A stretch of 64,000 nt of DNA from Azomonas macrocytogenes (GTDB lineage Bacteria > Pseudomonadota > Gammaproteobacteria > Pseudomonadales > Pseudomonadaceae), in the NCBI RefSeq assembly GCF_014191985.1, contig NZ_JACHXI010000004.1:62001-126000 (forward strand), in the 5' to 3' direction. Positions 25,639 to 33,614 of this stretch are shown here, piece after piece. Numbering within the stretch: the first letter of the stretch is position 1; each line of letters begins with the position of its first letter. The notes below the pieces were generated by a model, which did no database searches, was not told the DNA's origin, and saw only the letters and a list, made by a program, of their open reading frames with translations. Both the position numbers and the translations under genes were made by a program.

Positions 25639-26459
25639 CGGTTCTCCGGGTGCAGGGTGTTGGCGATGTCTTCTCGTTGCTGCTGGGCGTATTCGGCCAT
25701 CACCCGGGCACGCAGATGCGCGTGCAGGCGGACGAATTCGGAGGTGGCGCGCACTGACTCGTCGCGTGGATAGGCGAAGGGCACTTCGATGATTTCGGTG
25801 ATCCGCGCCGGGCGGGCGCTGACCAGGACGATCTTCGAGGACAAGTAGAGCGCCTCGTCCACCGAATGGGTGATCAGCAGCACGCTCTTCTCCTCCTGGC
25901 GCTGCAAATCCAGCAGCAGGTCGTGCATTACCAGCCGGGTCTGGGCGTCCAGGGCACCGAACGGCTCGTCCATCAGCAGGAATTCGGGATTCACCGCATA
26001 GGCGCGGGCCAGTGCCACGCGCTGACGCATGCCGCCGGACAGGGTGTTGGGCAAGGCGTCGCGGAAATCGCCCAGCCCCATCAGCGCCAGGTACTTGTCG
26101 ACGATCACCGCGCGTTCAGCGGCATCGCGGCGGTTGGCCGCCAGGGTCAGGCCGAACTCGATGTTCCCGCGCACGCTCAGCCAAGGGAACACGCCGTACT
26201 CCTGGAACACCACGCCCCGCTCCGGGCCGGGAGCGGTAATCGGCTGGCTGCCGAGGGTCACGCTGCCCTGGGTCGGCGTACTCATGCCGGCGGCCAGTTT
26301 CAGCAGGGTGGTCTTGCCGCAACCGGAAGGGCCGATCAGCGAGACGAACTCGCCCCGACCCAGATCCAGGGAGACATTCCGCACCACCCAGCCATCGTTG
26401 GGTGCGCCGGCGTAGCGCACCGAGACATTGCGGAACTGGATTTCGCGTTCGCTCGTCAT
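25635..26459 (-). CDS. ABC importer ATPase, TauB/SsuB-like
   Basis: A 274-residue nucleotide-binding subunit with Walker A GPSGCGKTTLL, signature LSGGMRQRVALARA, Walker B FLLMDEPFGALD and the switch His in LLITHSVDEALYL. It powers import through the permease. ATG 26459 is preferred because it overlaps the permease stop by one base (TGATG) and follows AGGAG; a GTG one codon earlier is an alternative. It is the second gene of a five-gene operon. Confidence 0.92.
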   Translation of the reverse strand: MTSEREIQFRNVSVRYAGAPNDGWVVRNVSLDLGRGEFVSLIGPSGCGKTTLLKLAAGMSTPTQGSVTLGSQPITAPGPERGVVFQEYGVFPWLSVRGNIEFGLTLAANRRDAAERAVIVDKYLALMGLGDFRDALPNTLSGGMRQRVALARAYAVNPEFLLMDEPFGALDAQTRLVMHDLLLDLQRQEEKSVLLITHSVDEALYLSSKIVLVSARPARITEIIEVPFAYPRDESVRATSEFVRLHAHLRARVMAEYAQQQREDIANTLHPENR

Positions 26460-27295
26460 CACTTCACCTGCTCCTGCCAGCCGACCAGGCGGGCACTCAA
26501 GCGGACCAGCAGGAAGTCCATCAGCATTGCGGTAAAGCCGATGCTGAACAGCCCCAGATAGATGGTTTCCAACTGAAAGTAGGAAGCGGCGATCTGGATC
26601 ATCGAGCCCAGCCCCTGCTGCGCCGAGATCAGCTCCGAGGCCACCAGGGTCATCCAGCCCACGCCCAGGGCCACCCGCGACGCGGTCAGCACATGGGGCA
26701 GGGCCAGCGGCAGGATCACTCGCACGAACAGCTCGCGCTCGCTGGCACCCAGGGTGCGGGCGACGTTGATGTAGATTGGCTGGATGCGCGAGATGCCCTC
26801 GTAGAGCACCACCACCGAAGTGAAGAAGGCGGCGTAGACCAGCACCAGGATCTTCGCCGGCTCGCCGATGCCGAAGTAGACGATCATCAGTGGAATCAAG
26901 GCGATCGGCGGCAGGGCGCGGAAGAAATTCAGCACCGGCGTCATCACCCGCCGCGCTCCGGCATACCAGCCCAGGGCGAAGCCCGCTGGGATCGCCAGCA
27001 GTACGCCGAGAGTCACGCCACCCAGCACGCGCAGCGTGGAGGCTGCCCAGTGACTGGCCAGGGTGCCGTCGAGCAGCAGTTCATAGCCCTGGCCGAGCAC
27101 GCTGGAGATGGAGGGGATCAGGCCGGCGTACTTGTCGCTGACCATGCGGATGGCGCTCCAGATCAGCAACAGGACCAACCAGGGTGAGACCAGCAGCGCC
27201 ACACGACGCCAGGCCCGCAGGCGTCCGAACCCGCTCCTGGTTCGGCAACCGGCACTGTCCGAATCGTCCAGATTCAAGGATTTGCTTTTGAGCAT
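26459..27295 (-). CDS. ABC importer permease, TauC/SsuC-like
   Basis: A 278-residue inner-membrane permease with about six membrane segments. The EAA-type loop that contacts the ATPase is seen in ARTLGASERELFVRVILP. The ATG at 27295 is chosen because AAGGA lies 8 bases before it; an ATG three codons earlier (27304) overlaps that site. It is the first gene of the operon permease-ATPase-binding protein-dioxygenase-hydrolase, divergent from the Crp/Fnr regulator, with an AT-rich promoter region between them. Confidence 0.9.
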   Translation of the reverse strand: MLKSKSLNLDDSDSAGCRTRSGFGRLRAWRRVALLVSPWLVLLLIWSAIRMVSDKYAGLIPSISSVLGQGYELLLDGTLASHWAASTLRVLGGVTLGVLLAIPAGFALGWYAGARRVMTPVLNFFRALPPIALIPLMIVYFGIGEPAKILVLVYAAFFTSVVVLYEGISRIQPIYINVARTLGASERELFVRVILPLALPHVLTASRVALGVGWMTLVASELISAQQGLGSMIQIAASYFQLETIYLGLFSIGFTAMLMDFLLVRLSARLVGWQEQVK

Positions 27296-27541
27296 GCTTG
27301 GCATCCTTCACGGCACACAAGATGGTTGAGGTGTCGTATATGTAAAAATTGAATATATTTATTTTCTTTAATTCTTAAAGGTAATATGTGTACGCAAACG
27401 TCAACCTGCCTCCGCATTCATCGCCCATGGCGGATGCGGATTGGCTGGATTAATGGAAAGGGCTTCGCCGCGCTGCCGCATCCCTGATGGGAGCGGTTGC
27501 ACAGAGGTCATGCGCTTGCAGTTTTACGGATAGACTGAGGC

Positions 27542-27569
27542 AAAATCTGTCGTCTATGCGACAAATTTT
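27542..27569. promoter_or_regulatory. Palindromic Crp/Fnr-type operator
   Basis: TGTCG-TCTATG-CGACA with outer arms AAAAT and ATTTT forms a 28-bp palindrome whose halves agree at 11 of 14 positions. Its 5-6-5 layout is that of Crp/Fnr dimers. It lies 34 bases before the regulator start and about 250 bases from the divergent permease start, so autoregulation is the simplest role, with control of the importer operon possible. Confidence 0.6.
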
Positions 27570-27603
27570 AGACCTAATCCGCCTATGCATGGCAGCAAAG
27601 ATT

Positions 27604-28299
27604 ATGAGCACACTCGGCGAATTGCCTTGGTACTGGGATCGTTTCGACTTCTTTGAGGGAACCTCCAGCGAGGTACGCGAGAAGGTCATGGCGCGCACCG
27701 AACGTCACGAGTTCCGGCGTGGCGCTACCATCTTCCGGGCCAACGATCCGGCCACCCGGATATTCCTCCTGGAGCAGGGCCTGGTGAAGATCTTCCATCT
27801 CTCCGGCCAGGGCGAGATCACCATCTTCTGGTTCTGCGTACCCGGCGATCCCTTTGGCGCCGGCGGCATTTCCGGTGCCAGCGAGCAAGCGGTGTTCGCC
27901 CAGGCCCTGGAGCGCTCGGTGGTCCATTCCCTGAGCCGGGCCGACTTCGAATGCCTGCTGCATGAGCATCCGCGCCTGGCCATCAACATGATCAAGCAGG
28001 TGAGCGGCCGCCTGCGCCTGGCCTGCGACGCAGTGACCGACAAGATCACCCGTCGCACCGATGCTCGTCTGGCCCGTATCCTGGTGCGCCTGGCGCGCAA
28101 CTGGGGCGAACTGCAGGGTGAGGAAATCCGCTTTCGCGTGCGCATCACCCACCAGGAGCTCGCCCACCTGGCGGGCTCCTGCCGGCAGACGGTGAGCAGC
28201 ATCCTCAGCGATTTCATGCGCCAGGGACTGATCCGCTTCGAGCGGCGCATCTTGGTCGTCGTCAGGCCGGAGCTCCTGATTGCGCGGATGGATGATTGA
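27604..28299 (+). CDS. Crp/Fnr-family transcriptional regulator
   Basis: A 231-residue regulator: cyclic-nucleotide-binding-type beta roll about 18-120, dimer helix about 125-150, winged helix about 170-225 with ITHQELAHLAGSCRQTVSSIL. The recognition helix reads C-R-Q-T-V where Crp has S-R-E-T-V. There is no N-terminal cysteine cluster, so an Fnr-like iron-sulfur oxygen sensor is unlikely; the effector is unknown. The start at 27604 (MSTLGELPWYW) is chosen from family length; the frame is open further up but crosses the palindrome at 27542. It is divergent from the importer operon, which it probably controls. Confidence 0.87.
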   Translation: MSTLGELPWYWDRFDFFEGTSSEVREKVMARTERHEFRRGATIFRANDPATRIFLLEQGLVKIFHLSGQGEITIFWFCVPGDPFGAGGISGASEQAVFAQALERSVVHSLSRADFECLLHEHPRLAINMIKQVSGRLRLACDAVTDKITRRTDARLARILVRLARNWGELQGEEIRFRVRITHQELAHLAGSCRQTVSSILSDFMRQGLIRFERRILVVVRPELLIARMDD

Positions 28300-28400
28300 C
28301 TGCTGGCTACGGTACGCCTGCCATGCAACCGTCATGCTTTTCGCACTGCCATCGGCGGCGCTGATTCCGTCTGGCTGATGGCATGACCCCGGCTGGCTGT

Positions 28401-29804
28401 TCAGCGTTCCGCAGCCTGTTCCGCTTTTCCGTACGCCGGCGCCCAGCCGCCGCCCAGCGCCTGATACAGGTCGATCAGGTTGTTCAACTGGCCTTCGCGC
28501 ACCTGCACTGCCAAGAGGTCGTTCTCGAACAGGTTGCGCTGGGCATCAAGTTCCTGCAGGTAGGAGGAGTAGCCGTTGCGGTAGCGGTCGCGAGCGATTT
28601 CCAGGGAGCGGTAGAGCACTGTACGCCGGGCGAGAATGTGGTCGATCTGCTGCTGCAGGCGAATGACACCCGAGAGGGCATCTTCCATTTCGGCAAAAGC
28701 CTGCAGCGTAGTGGCGCGATAGGCGTAGGCGGCTTGGTCGCGCTGGGCGCTGGCGATGCCGACCTGGGCTTGGAGACGGCCGGACGTGTAGATCGGCGTC
28801 AGGATGCTGCTGCCCAGGCTCCAGACTTTGACCGGGTTGTAGTCCAGCGAGTTGGTGTACAGCTGGCCGATGCTGGCGGAGAGCTGCACGCGCGGCAGAA
28901 ACTCGTCGCGCCGCGATTCCAGGACCGCATCAGTAGCGGCCAGCAATTGTTCGGCCTGGGCGATATCCGGGCGTCGACGCAGCAGTTGCGCAGGCAGCAT
29001 GCCGGGGACTTTCGGTAACTGCACCGCGTCCAGAGGCTGGCTGCGCCGGATATGGCCAGGCATAGCTCCGGTGAGCACCCGCAATGCGTCTTCCTGCTCG
29101 CGGATGGCCTGTTCCAGCTGGAAGATCCTCTGCAACACGGATTCGTATTCCGACTGCGCCTGGGTCAGCTCCAACTGCGAGGTATAACCGACGGCGGCGC
29201 GATCCTCCGCAACGCGCAGGGCGCCGACGCGCGAGGCGACGGTTTCGCGGGTCACCGCCAGTTGGCCGTCCAGCGACAGCAGCGTGATATAGGCGCGGGC
29301 GGTGGTGCTGGCAACGGTCAGGCGGACCGCGTCGCGTTCGGCCAGGCTGGCCTGATACTGATTGCGCTGGGCCTGCTCCAGCTTGCGCAACCGGCCCCAG
29401 ATATCCGCCTCGTAGGCGACCTGCAACTGGGGTTGCACCGTTCGCGGATGAGCGACCGTACCGAGCGCGCTGAGGCTGCGCTGGCGCTGCCCGGTGACCG
29501 CTGCGGCCACATCCGGCCACCAGGCCGAGCGGGCCAGGGCGATGTGCTGGTAGGCTTCATCGACCCGAGCGACGGCACCCAGCACATCGGTGTTATGGCG
29601 CAGCGCGGTTTCCACCAGCAGTGTGAGTTGCGGGTCGTCGAAGGTTTGCCACCAATGGTCAGGGATAGGTGCGAGCGGCTCGCCAGCGGTACGCCAGTGG
29701 GTCGGTGCGATTACCTTGGCCTCCCAGGGGATGGGTTCTTTTGCCGGGACACAAGCGACAAGAAGCAGGGTGGTGCCGAACAGCAATGCGGTTCGAGCGT
29801 TCAT
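28401..29804 (-). CDS. Outer-membrane efflux lipoprotein, OprM/NodT family
   Basis: A 467-residue outer-membrane factor. The signal peptide ends in a lipobox, LLLVAC with C18 lipidated. Two repeats of the OEP domain follow, with DHWWQTFDDPQLTLLVETAL at the start and the RRRPDIAQAEQLL motif in the second half. It forms the trimeric exit duct of a tripartite pump. Its ATG overlaps the stop of the membrane-fusion gene (ATGA), so it is the last gene of the efflux operon. Confidence 0.92.
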   Translation of the reverse strand: MNARTALLFGTTLLLVACVPAKEPIPWEAKVIAPTHWRTAGEPLAPIPDHWWQTFDDPQLTLLVETALRHNTDVLGAVARVDEAYQHIALARSAWWPDVAAAVTGQRQRSLSALGTVAHPRTVQPQLQVAYEADIWGRLRKLEQAQRNQYQASLAERDAVRLTVASTTARAYITLLSLDGQLAVTRETVASRVGALRVAEDRAAVGYTSQLELTQAQSEYESVLQRIFQLEQAIREQEDALRVLTGAMPGHIRRSQPLDAVQLPKVPGMLPAQLLRRRPDIAQAEQLLAATDAVLESRRDEFLPRVQLSASIGQLYTNSLDYNPVKVWSLGSSILTPIYTSGRLQAQVGIASAQRDQAAYAYRATTLQAFAEMEDALSGVIRLQQQIDHILARRTVLYRSLEIARDRYRNGYSSYLQELDAQRNLFENDLLAVQVREGQLNNLIDLYQALGGGWAPAYGKAEQAAER

Positions 29805-30928
29805 CGAGGTTCGCTCGCCGTGTCGACGTGCGTGACCACCGACATGCCGGGCCGCAACCGACTGGCCAGCGGCTGGTCTGGATCGAGGGCGATACGGACC
29901 GGGATGCGCTGCACGACCTTGGTGAAGTTGCCGGTGGCGTTGTCCGAGCGCAGCACACTGAATTCCGAGCCGGTGGCCGGTGCCAGGCGCTCGATGCGGC
30001 CGGTGAGCAGGGCATCGTCGAGCGCATCGACCCGGAGGGTCACGGCTTGACCGGGTTGCATAAGCCAGGTTTGGGTTTCCTTGTAATTGGCGATCACCCA
30101 GAGCTGCTCGGGAACCAGATAGAACAGCTGCGAGCCGGCTGTCACGTACTGTCCCTGGCGGACCGACACCTCGCTCAACTGACCGTCGCGTGGCGCGCTG
30201 ATCAGGGTATGGTCCAGATCGATCTGCGTCAGATGCAGCGCTGCTGCGGCCATCTGTACCTGGGCTTCGAGGCTGCCGCGAGAAACCTCGGCTGCCGTCA
30301 CGGCCTGCCGGGCAATATTGATCGCCGCGTCGGCTTTTTCCAGGTTCGCCGCCGCCACGCGGGCGGTAGCGCGGATCTGGTCGCGCTCGCGCAGAGAGAC
30401 CGAGCCGCGCGAGGCCAGCTCATCGACCCGCTGTTTGTCGGTACGGGCGCGTTCGTATTCGGCCTGGGCCGAGAGCCGGTCGGCCTGCCGCGCCGCCAGG
30501 GTCGCCCGGTTGGAGGCCAGGCTCTGTTCGTTATTCTTCAGCTCGGCCTGGTGGGCGGCCAGTTCCGCCTGGGCCTGTTCGACCCGCTGGCGGTAGATGC
30601 TCTGGTCGATGCGCACCAGCAACTGACCCTGCTTAACCTGCTGGAAATCCTGTACCAGCACATCGGCCACATAGCCGTTCACCTGTGGCGCCAGGACCGT
30701 GACCTGTCCGCGGACATAGGCATTGTCGGTGATCATGATGCTGCTGGTGAACGGCCATAGCCCCCAGGCGTAGAGCACGGCGAGAACCCCGACCAGGGCG
30801 ACGCCGAGCATGCCGATCACGGTCCGGCGTCCGGGTTTGAGGATCTTGGGTGGGGATAGCGCGGCGGCCCCGGCATCCGGGAGAGCCGCGCTCTGATTGG
30901 CCTGTGGTGGGTTTTCTTGGTCGGGCAT
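29801..30928 (-). CDS. Membrane-fusion protein, EmrA/HlyD family
   Basis: A 375-residue adaptor with one membrane segment at about residues 37-56, a lipoyl/barrel-sandwich part starting TDNAYVRGQVTVLAPQVNGYV, a long coiled-coil hairpin about 95-210, and the second half-motif LISAPRDGQLSEVSVRQGQYV. It links an inner-membrane MFS pump to the outer-membrane factor. The start at 30928 (MPDQENPPQANQ) is preferred; a TTG 12 codons earlier lacks a ribosome site. A MITE-like element lies between this gene and the MFS gene upstream in the operon. Confidence 0.9.
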   Translation of the reverse strand: MPDQENPPQANQSAALPDAGAAALSPPKILKPGRRTVIGMLGVALVGVLAVLYAWGLWPFTSSIMITDNAYVRGQVTVLAPQVNGYVADVLVQDFQQVKQGQLLVRIDQSIYRQRVEQAQAELAAHQAELKNNEQSLASNRATLAARQADRLSAQAEYERARTDKQRVDELASRGSVSLRERDQIRATARVAAANLEKADAAINIARQAVTAAEVSRGSLEAQVQMAAAALHLTQIDLDHTLISAPRDGQLSEVSVRQGQYVTAGSQLFYLVPEQLWVIANYKETQTWLMQPGQAVTLRVDALDDALLTGRIERLAPATGSEFSVLRSDNATGNFTKVVQRIPVRIALDPDQPLASRLRPGMSVVTHVDTASEPR

Positions 30929-31018
30929 GGATTTCTTGGGGCTGGTTGGGGGGCTGGCGAGCAAGGGCTGGGCAAGGCAAAGCGGCTGGGGATGCGAGCC
31001 GGATTCGCTTTGGAGTTT

Positions 31019-31182
31019 AGAACCTGTTCAAAGACTGCTGCGCGTTGGCCATACCGCGTTGAAAATGGCCTGGATCGCCAGCCCGGTCGGAATGCTCATT
31101 TACTACCTGTAAACTCGCACGCGAGCCCGGTCCGCTTCCTCAGCCATTTTCGCCTTAGCTCGCGAGACTTTGAACAGGCTCT
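31019..31182. mobile_element. MITE-like element, copy 3 (164 bp)
   Basis: Ends are AGAACCTGTTCAAAGACT and AGACTTTGAACAGGCTCT, pairing at 16 of 18 positions. The core is in the same orientation as copy 2 and shares AATGCTCATTTAC, GTAAACTCGCACGCGAGCCC and GGTCCGCTT with it. Inner end bases differ from copies 1 and 2 on both sides in a matching way. It lies within the 300-base gap between the MFS and membrane-fusion genes of the efflux operon. Beyond it, up to the MFS stop at 31229, lies AGGGCCTGTAACAGGCTCT, another end-like hairpin. Confidence 0.8.
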
Positions 31183-31228
31183 TAGCGCGCCGATGGGTGC
31201 AAACGTTCTCAGGGCCTGTAACAGGCTC

Positions 31229-32857
31229 TCAGGCGGCAGTTTGCCTTTTCCGGCGTATATCACGCACGGTATGGTACAGCGACCAACACAGAAAGCCGGT
31301 CGAGGTAAGGCCAATCAGGCGGAAGACATCGTTGAAAGCCAGCACGTTGGCCTCGCGAGTCACGATCTGGCCGAACTGCGCGCTACCCATTGCCTGGCGC
31401 AAGACTGGATCGCCCTGGGTCGAGCCATAGACCTGGCCTTGTAACTGCAAGCGCTGGGCGATTCGTGGATCGGTCGGGTCGATCTGTTCTACCAGATAGC
31501 TCGAATGATATTTCTCGCGCACCGTCTCGAAGGTGCCGAACAGGGCCGGGCCGGCCAAGCCGCCGAGGCTTTGGGTGAGTGCGAAAAGCACCGTGAAACT
31601 GACCAGGTAATTCGCCCCGTTTTGCACCGCGCGCATGAAGCCGATGAGCATCAGCGGGCCAAAGAACATGCCGCTGGCGAGTGCCAGCAGGCCCTGGCTG
31701 AAATACATGTCGTGCGGGCGGGTCAGGCTGCTGGAGTGGCTATCCAGAAAGCTGGCGATGCCGATCAACACGATCGAGACGACGATCTGCGGCAGTTGGG
31801 TCTGCGGGCTGAAGATCAGTGCGCTGATGCCGATCCCGGCCATGACGCACAGCAGGATCACCGTATACAGCGCCTGCAACTGATCGGCGTTCATCCCCAG
31901 ATACTGCAACAGGCCCACGGCGCCGAACGTCTGTTCGGACAATAGAAAACGCAGCATGATGGCCCCGAGGGTGAAACGCAGCATCTCGATCGTACCCAGC
32001 CAGCGTGTCTGGATCAGCGGATTGTGCCGGTTGCGTTCGATCAACAAGACCGCGATCAGCAATACGATGGCCGCGACCAGGCTGTAACCGATCCAGGGTT
32101 GCGTGAACCACCACTGAATGCGTCCCTGCGCCACCACCGCCGCGATCAGCGCCAGCGCCGGGGCGAGCAGGGCAATCGTCAGCGCATCCATCCACTCGAA
32201 AGCCTTGATGCGAATGCCCGGAGGCAGTTTGAGAAGGGTGATGAAGGCCAGCGAGCACAACGCCAGACCCGATTCGAAGATATACAGGCGATGCCATTCG
32301 CCCATATCGCGCAAGGGCGGTGACAGCACCCAGGCCAGCGGCGTGGCGAGTTGGGAAACGCCGACCCCCAGAACCTGCGCCTTGCCGGCCTGGGCCTTCC
32401 TGAAGGCTTGCAGCATGTAGAGTGTAGCCAGGGTCGTCAGCGTCGCCCCGGCAAAACCACTCGCGGCGCGCACTGCCACGGCCATGGAAAATGTATTGAC
32501 GAACACATGCAGCAGCGTCAGCACCGCATAACAGCTCAGCCCGATTTCGGCGAAGCGGACCAGGCCGAACTGCTGGCGAAACTTGACCAGCACCAGATTG
32601 GCCGAGACATTGACCATCAGGTAGGAGGCGGTCAGCCAGGCGCCCTGGGAGGGTGTCAGGCCCAGATCGCCCTGGATGTAGGGAAGGTTGGCGGTGACCA
32701 GCGCATTGCCGAGGCCGCCGGTGATCCCCAGCAGGATCGACCCCAGCGCATAGGCGGCCCGGATCGGCGGCGGATGCAGCGGCGTGGACGGCGAGCCTGG
32801 CATACTGGGCCGCTCGTGTGGCTCCCAGGGGGGAAGAGGGTCGAGATAGGTGGGCAC
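31229..32857 (-). CDS. MFS drug transporter, EmrB-like DHA2 family
   Basis: A 542-residue inner-membrane transporter with about 14 membrane segments. ANLPYIQGDLGLTPSQGAWL matches the DHA2 first-loop pattern, and a long periplasmic loop precedes the final segment (QIDPTDPRIAQRLQ). It exports hydrophobic compounds by proton antiport together with the EmrA- and OprM-like proteins encoded next. The start is a GTG at 32857 with AGGAG 9 bases upstream; an ATG-started extension of 35 codons is not supported. It is the first gene of the efflux operon, divergent from msrB. Confidence 0.88.
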   Translation of the reverse strand: MPTYLDPLPPWEPHERPSMPGSPSTPLHPPPIRAAYALGSILLGITGGLGNALVTANLPYIQGDLGLTPSQGAWLTASYLMVNVSANLVLVKFRQQFGLVRFAEIGLSCYAVLTLLHVFVNTFSMAVAVRAASGFAGATLTTLATLYMLQAFRKAQAGKAQVLGVGVSQLATPLAWVLSPPLRDMGEWHRLYIFESGLALCSLAFITLLKLPPGIRIKAFEWMDALTIALLAPALALIAAVVAQGRIQWWFTQPWIGYSLVAAIVLLIAVLLIERNRHNPLIQTRWLGTIEMLRFTLGAIMLRFLLSEQTFGAVGLLQYLGMNADQLQALYTVILLCVMAGIGISALIFSPQTQLPQIVVSIVLIGIASFLDSHSSSLTRPHDMYFSQGLLALASGMFFGPLMLIGFMRAVQNGANYLVSFTVLFALTQSLGGLAGPALFGTFETVREKYHSSYLVEQIDPTDPRIAQRLQLQGQVYGSTQGDPVLRQAMGSAQFGQIVTREANVLAFNDVFRLIGLTSTGFLCWSLYHTVRDIRRKRQTAA

Positions 32858-33055
32858 GCCGGCAGTCTCCTGTCCAATGCCGGGAACCTTACTAGATGCT
32901 GCCGTCACGCGGAAACGACTGCTGCTGTTTGCTGCTCTAATTACCGGTAGCTGAAACTCCACGCCAGCGCATGGTCACAGATCGGGAATTTCGGGGCTGC
33001 TGTGCTCGCAGGCGGTAACCATCATGAAGGCTCCTTGTGGGGCTGGAGGGGCAAC

Positions 33056-33571
33056 ATGGCATCTCGGCGGCAATTTGTTTTCGCCAGCGGCGGCCTCGCG
33101 GCGGCGGCATTGGCGGTAGGGCTGTTTCCCCGGCTTGCGGCACTGGCCGTATCGGCGGAGCCCGCTGGCGCGCCGGAAACCTTCGAGGTGAAGCGCACCG
33201 ACGCCGAGTGGCGTGCCCGGCTCACGCCGGCGCAATACTACATCTTGCGTCAGGCGGGGACCGAGCGGCCTTACAGCAGCGCGCTCAATGACGAACACCG
33301 CAGTGGTGTATTTGCCTGCGCCGGCTGTGGGCTGCCGTTGTTTTCCTCGCGGACCAAATTCGACAGCCATACGGGCTGGCCCAGCTTCTGGGCGCCGCTC
33401 GACGGAGCCGTCGGCACCCGGGCCGATTCCTCGTTCGGCATGAGCCGCACGGAAGTCCATTGCCGCCGCTGCGGCGGGCACCTGGGGCATGTCTTCAACG
33501 ACGGCCCGAAACCCACTGGGCTGCGTTACTGCATGAATGGTTTTGCCATGCAATTCATGCCTTCGGTGTAG
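33056..33571 (+). CDS. msrB: Exported methionine-R-sulfoxide reductase B
   Basis: A 171-residue MsrB with a twin-arginine signal (MASRRQFVFASGG), so it acts in the periplasm. Zinc ligands are C88/C91 and C136/C139, and the catalytic Cys is C159 in RYCMNGFAMQF. No further cysteine is present, so it lacks a resolving Cys and needs an external reductant. It reduces methionine-R-sulfoxide in proteins. The start has GGAGG 9 bases upstream. First gene of msrB-dipZ-msrA; the next start is 44 bases on. Confidence 0.93.
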   Translation: MASRRQFVFASGGLAAAALAVGLFPRLAALAVSAEPAGAPETFEVKRTDAEWRARLTPAQYYILRQAGTERPYSSALNDEHRSGVFACAGCGLPLFSSRTKFDSHTGWPSFWAPLDGAVGTRADSSFGMSRTEVHCRRCGGHLGHVFNDGPKPTGLRYCMNGFAMQFMPSV

Positions 33572-33614
33572 CCTTGGGCATTCTTCCCATTTCGACAAGC
33601 CGGCCACGATCATC

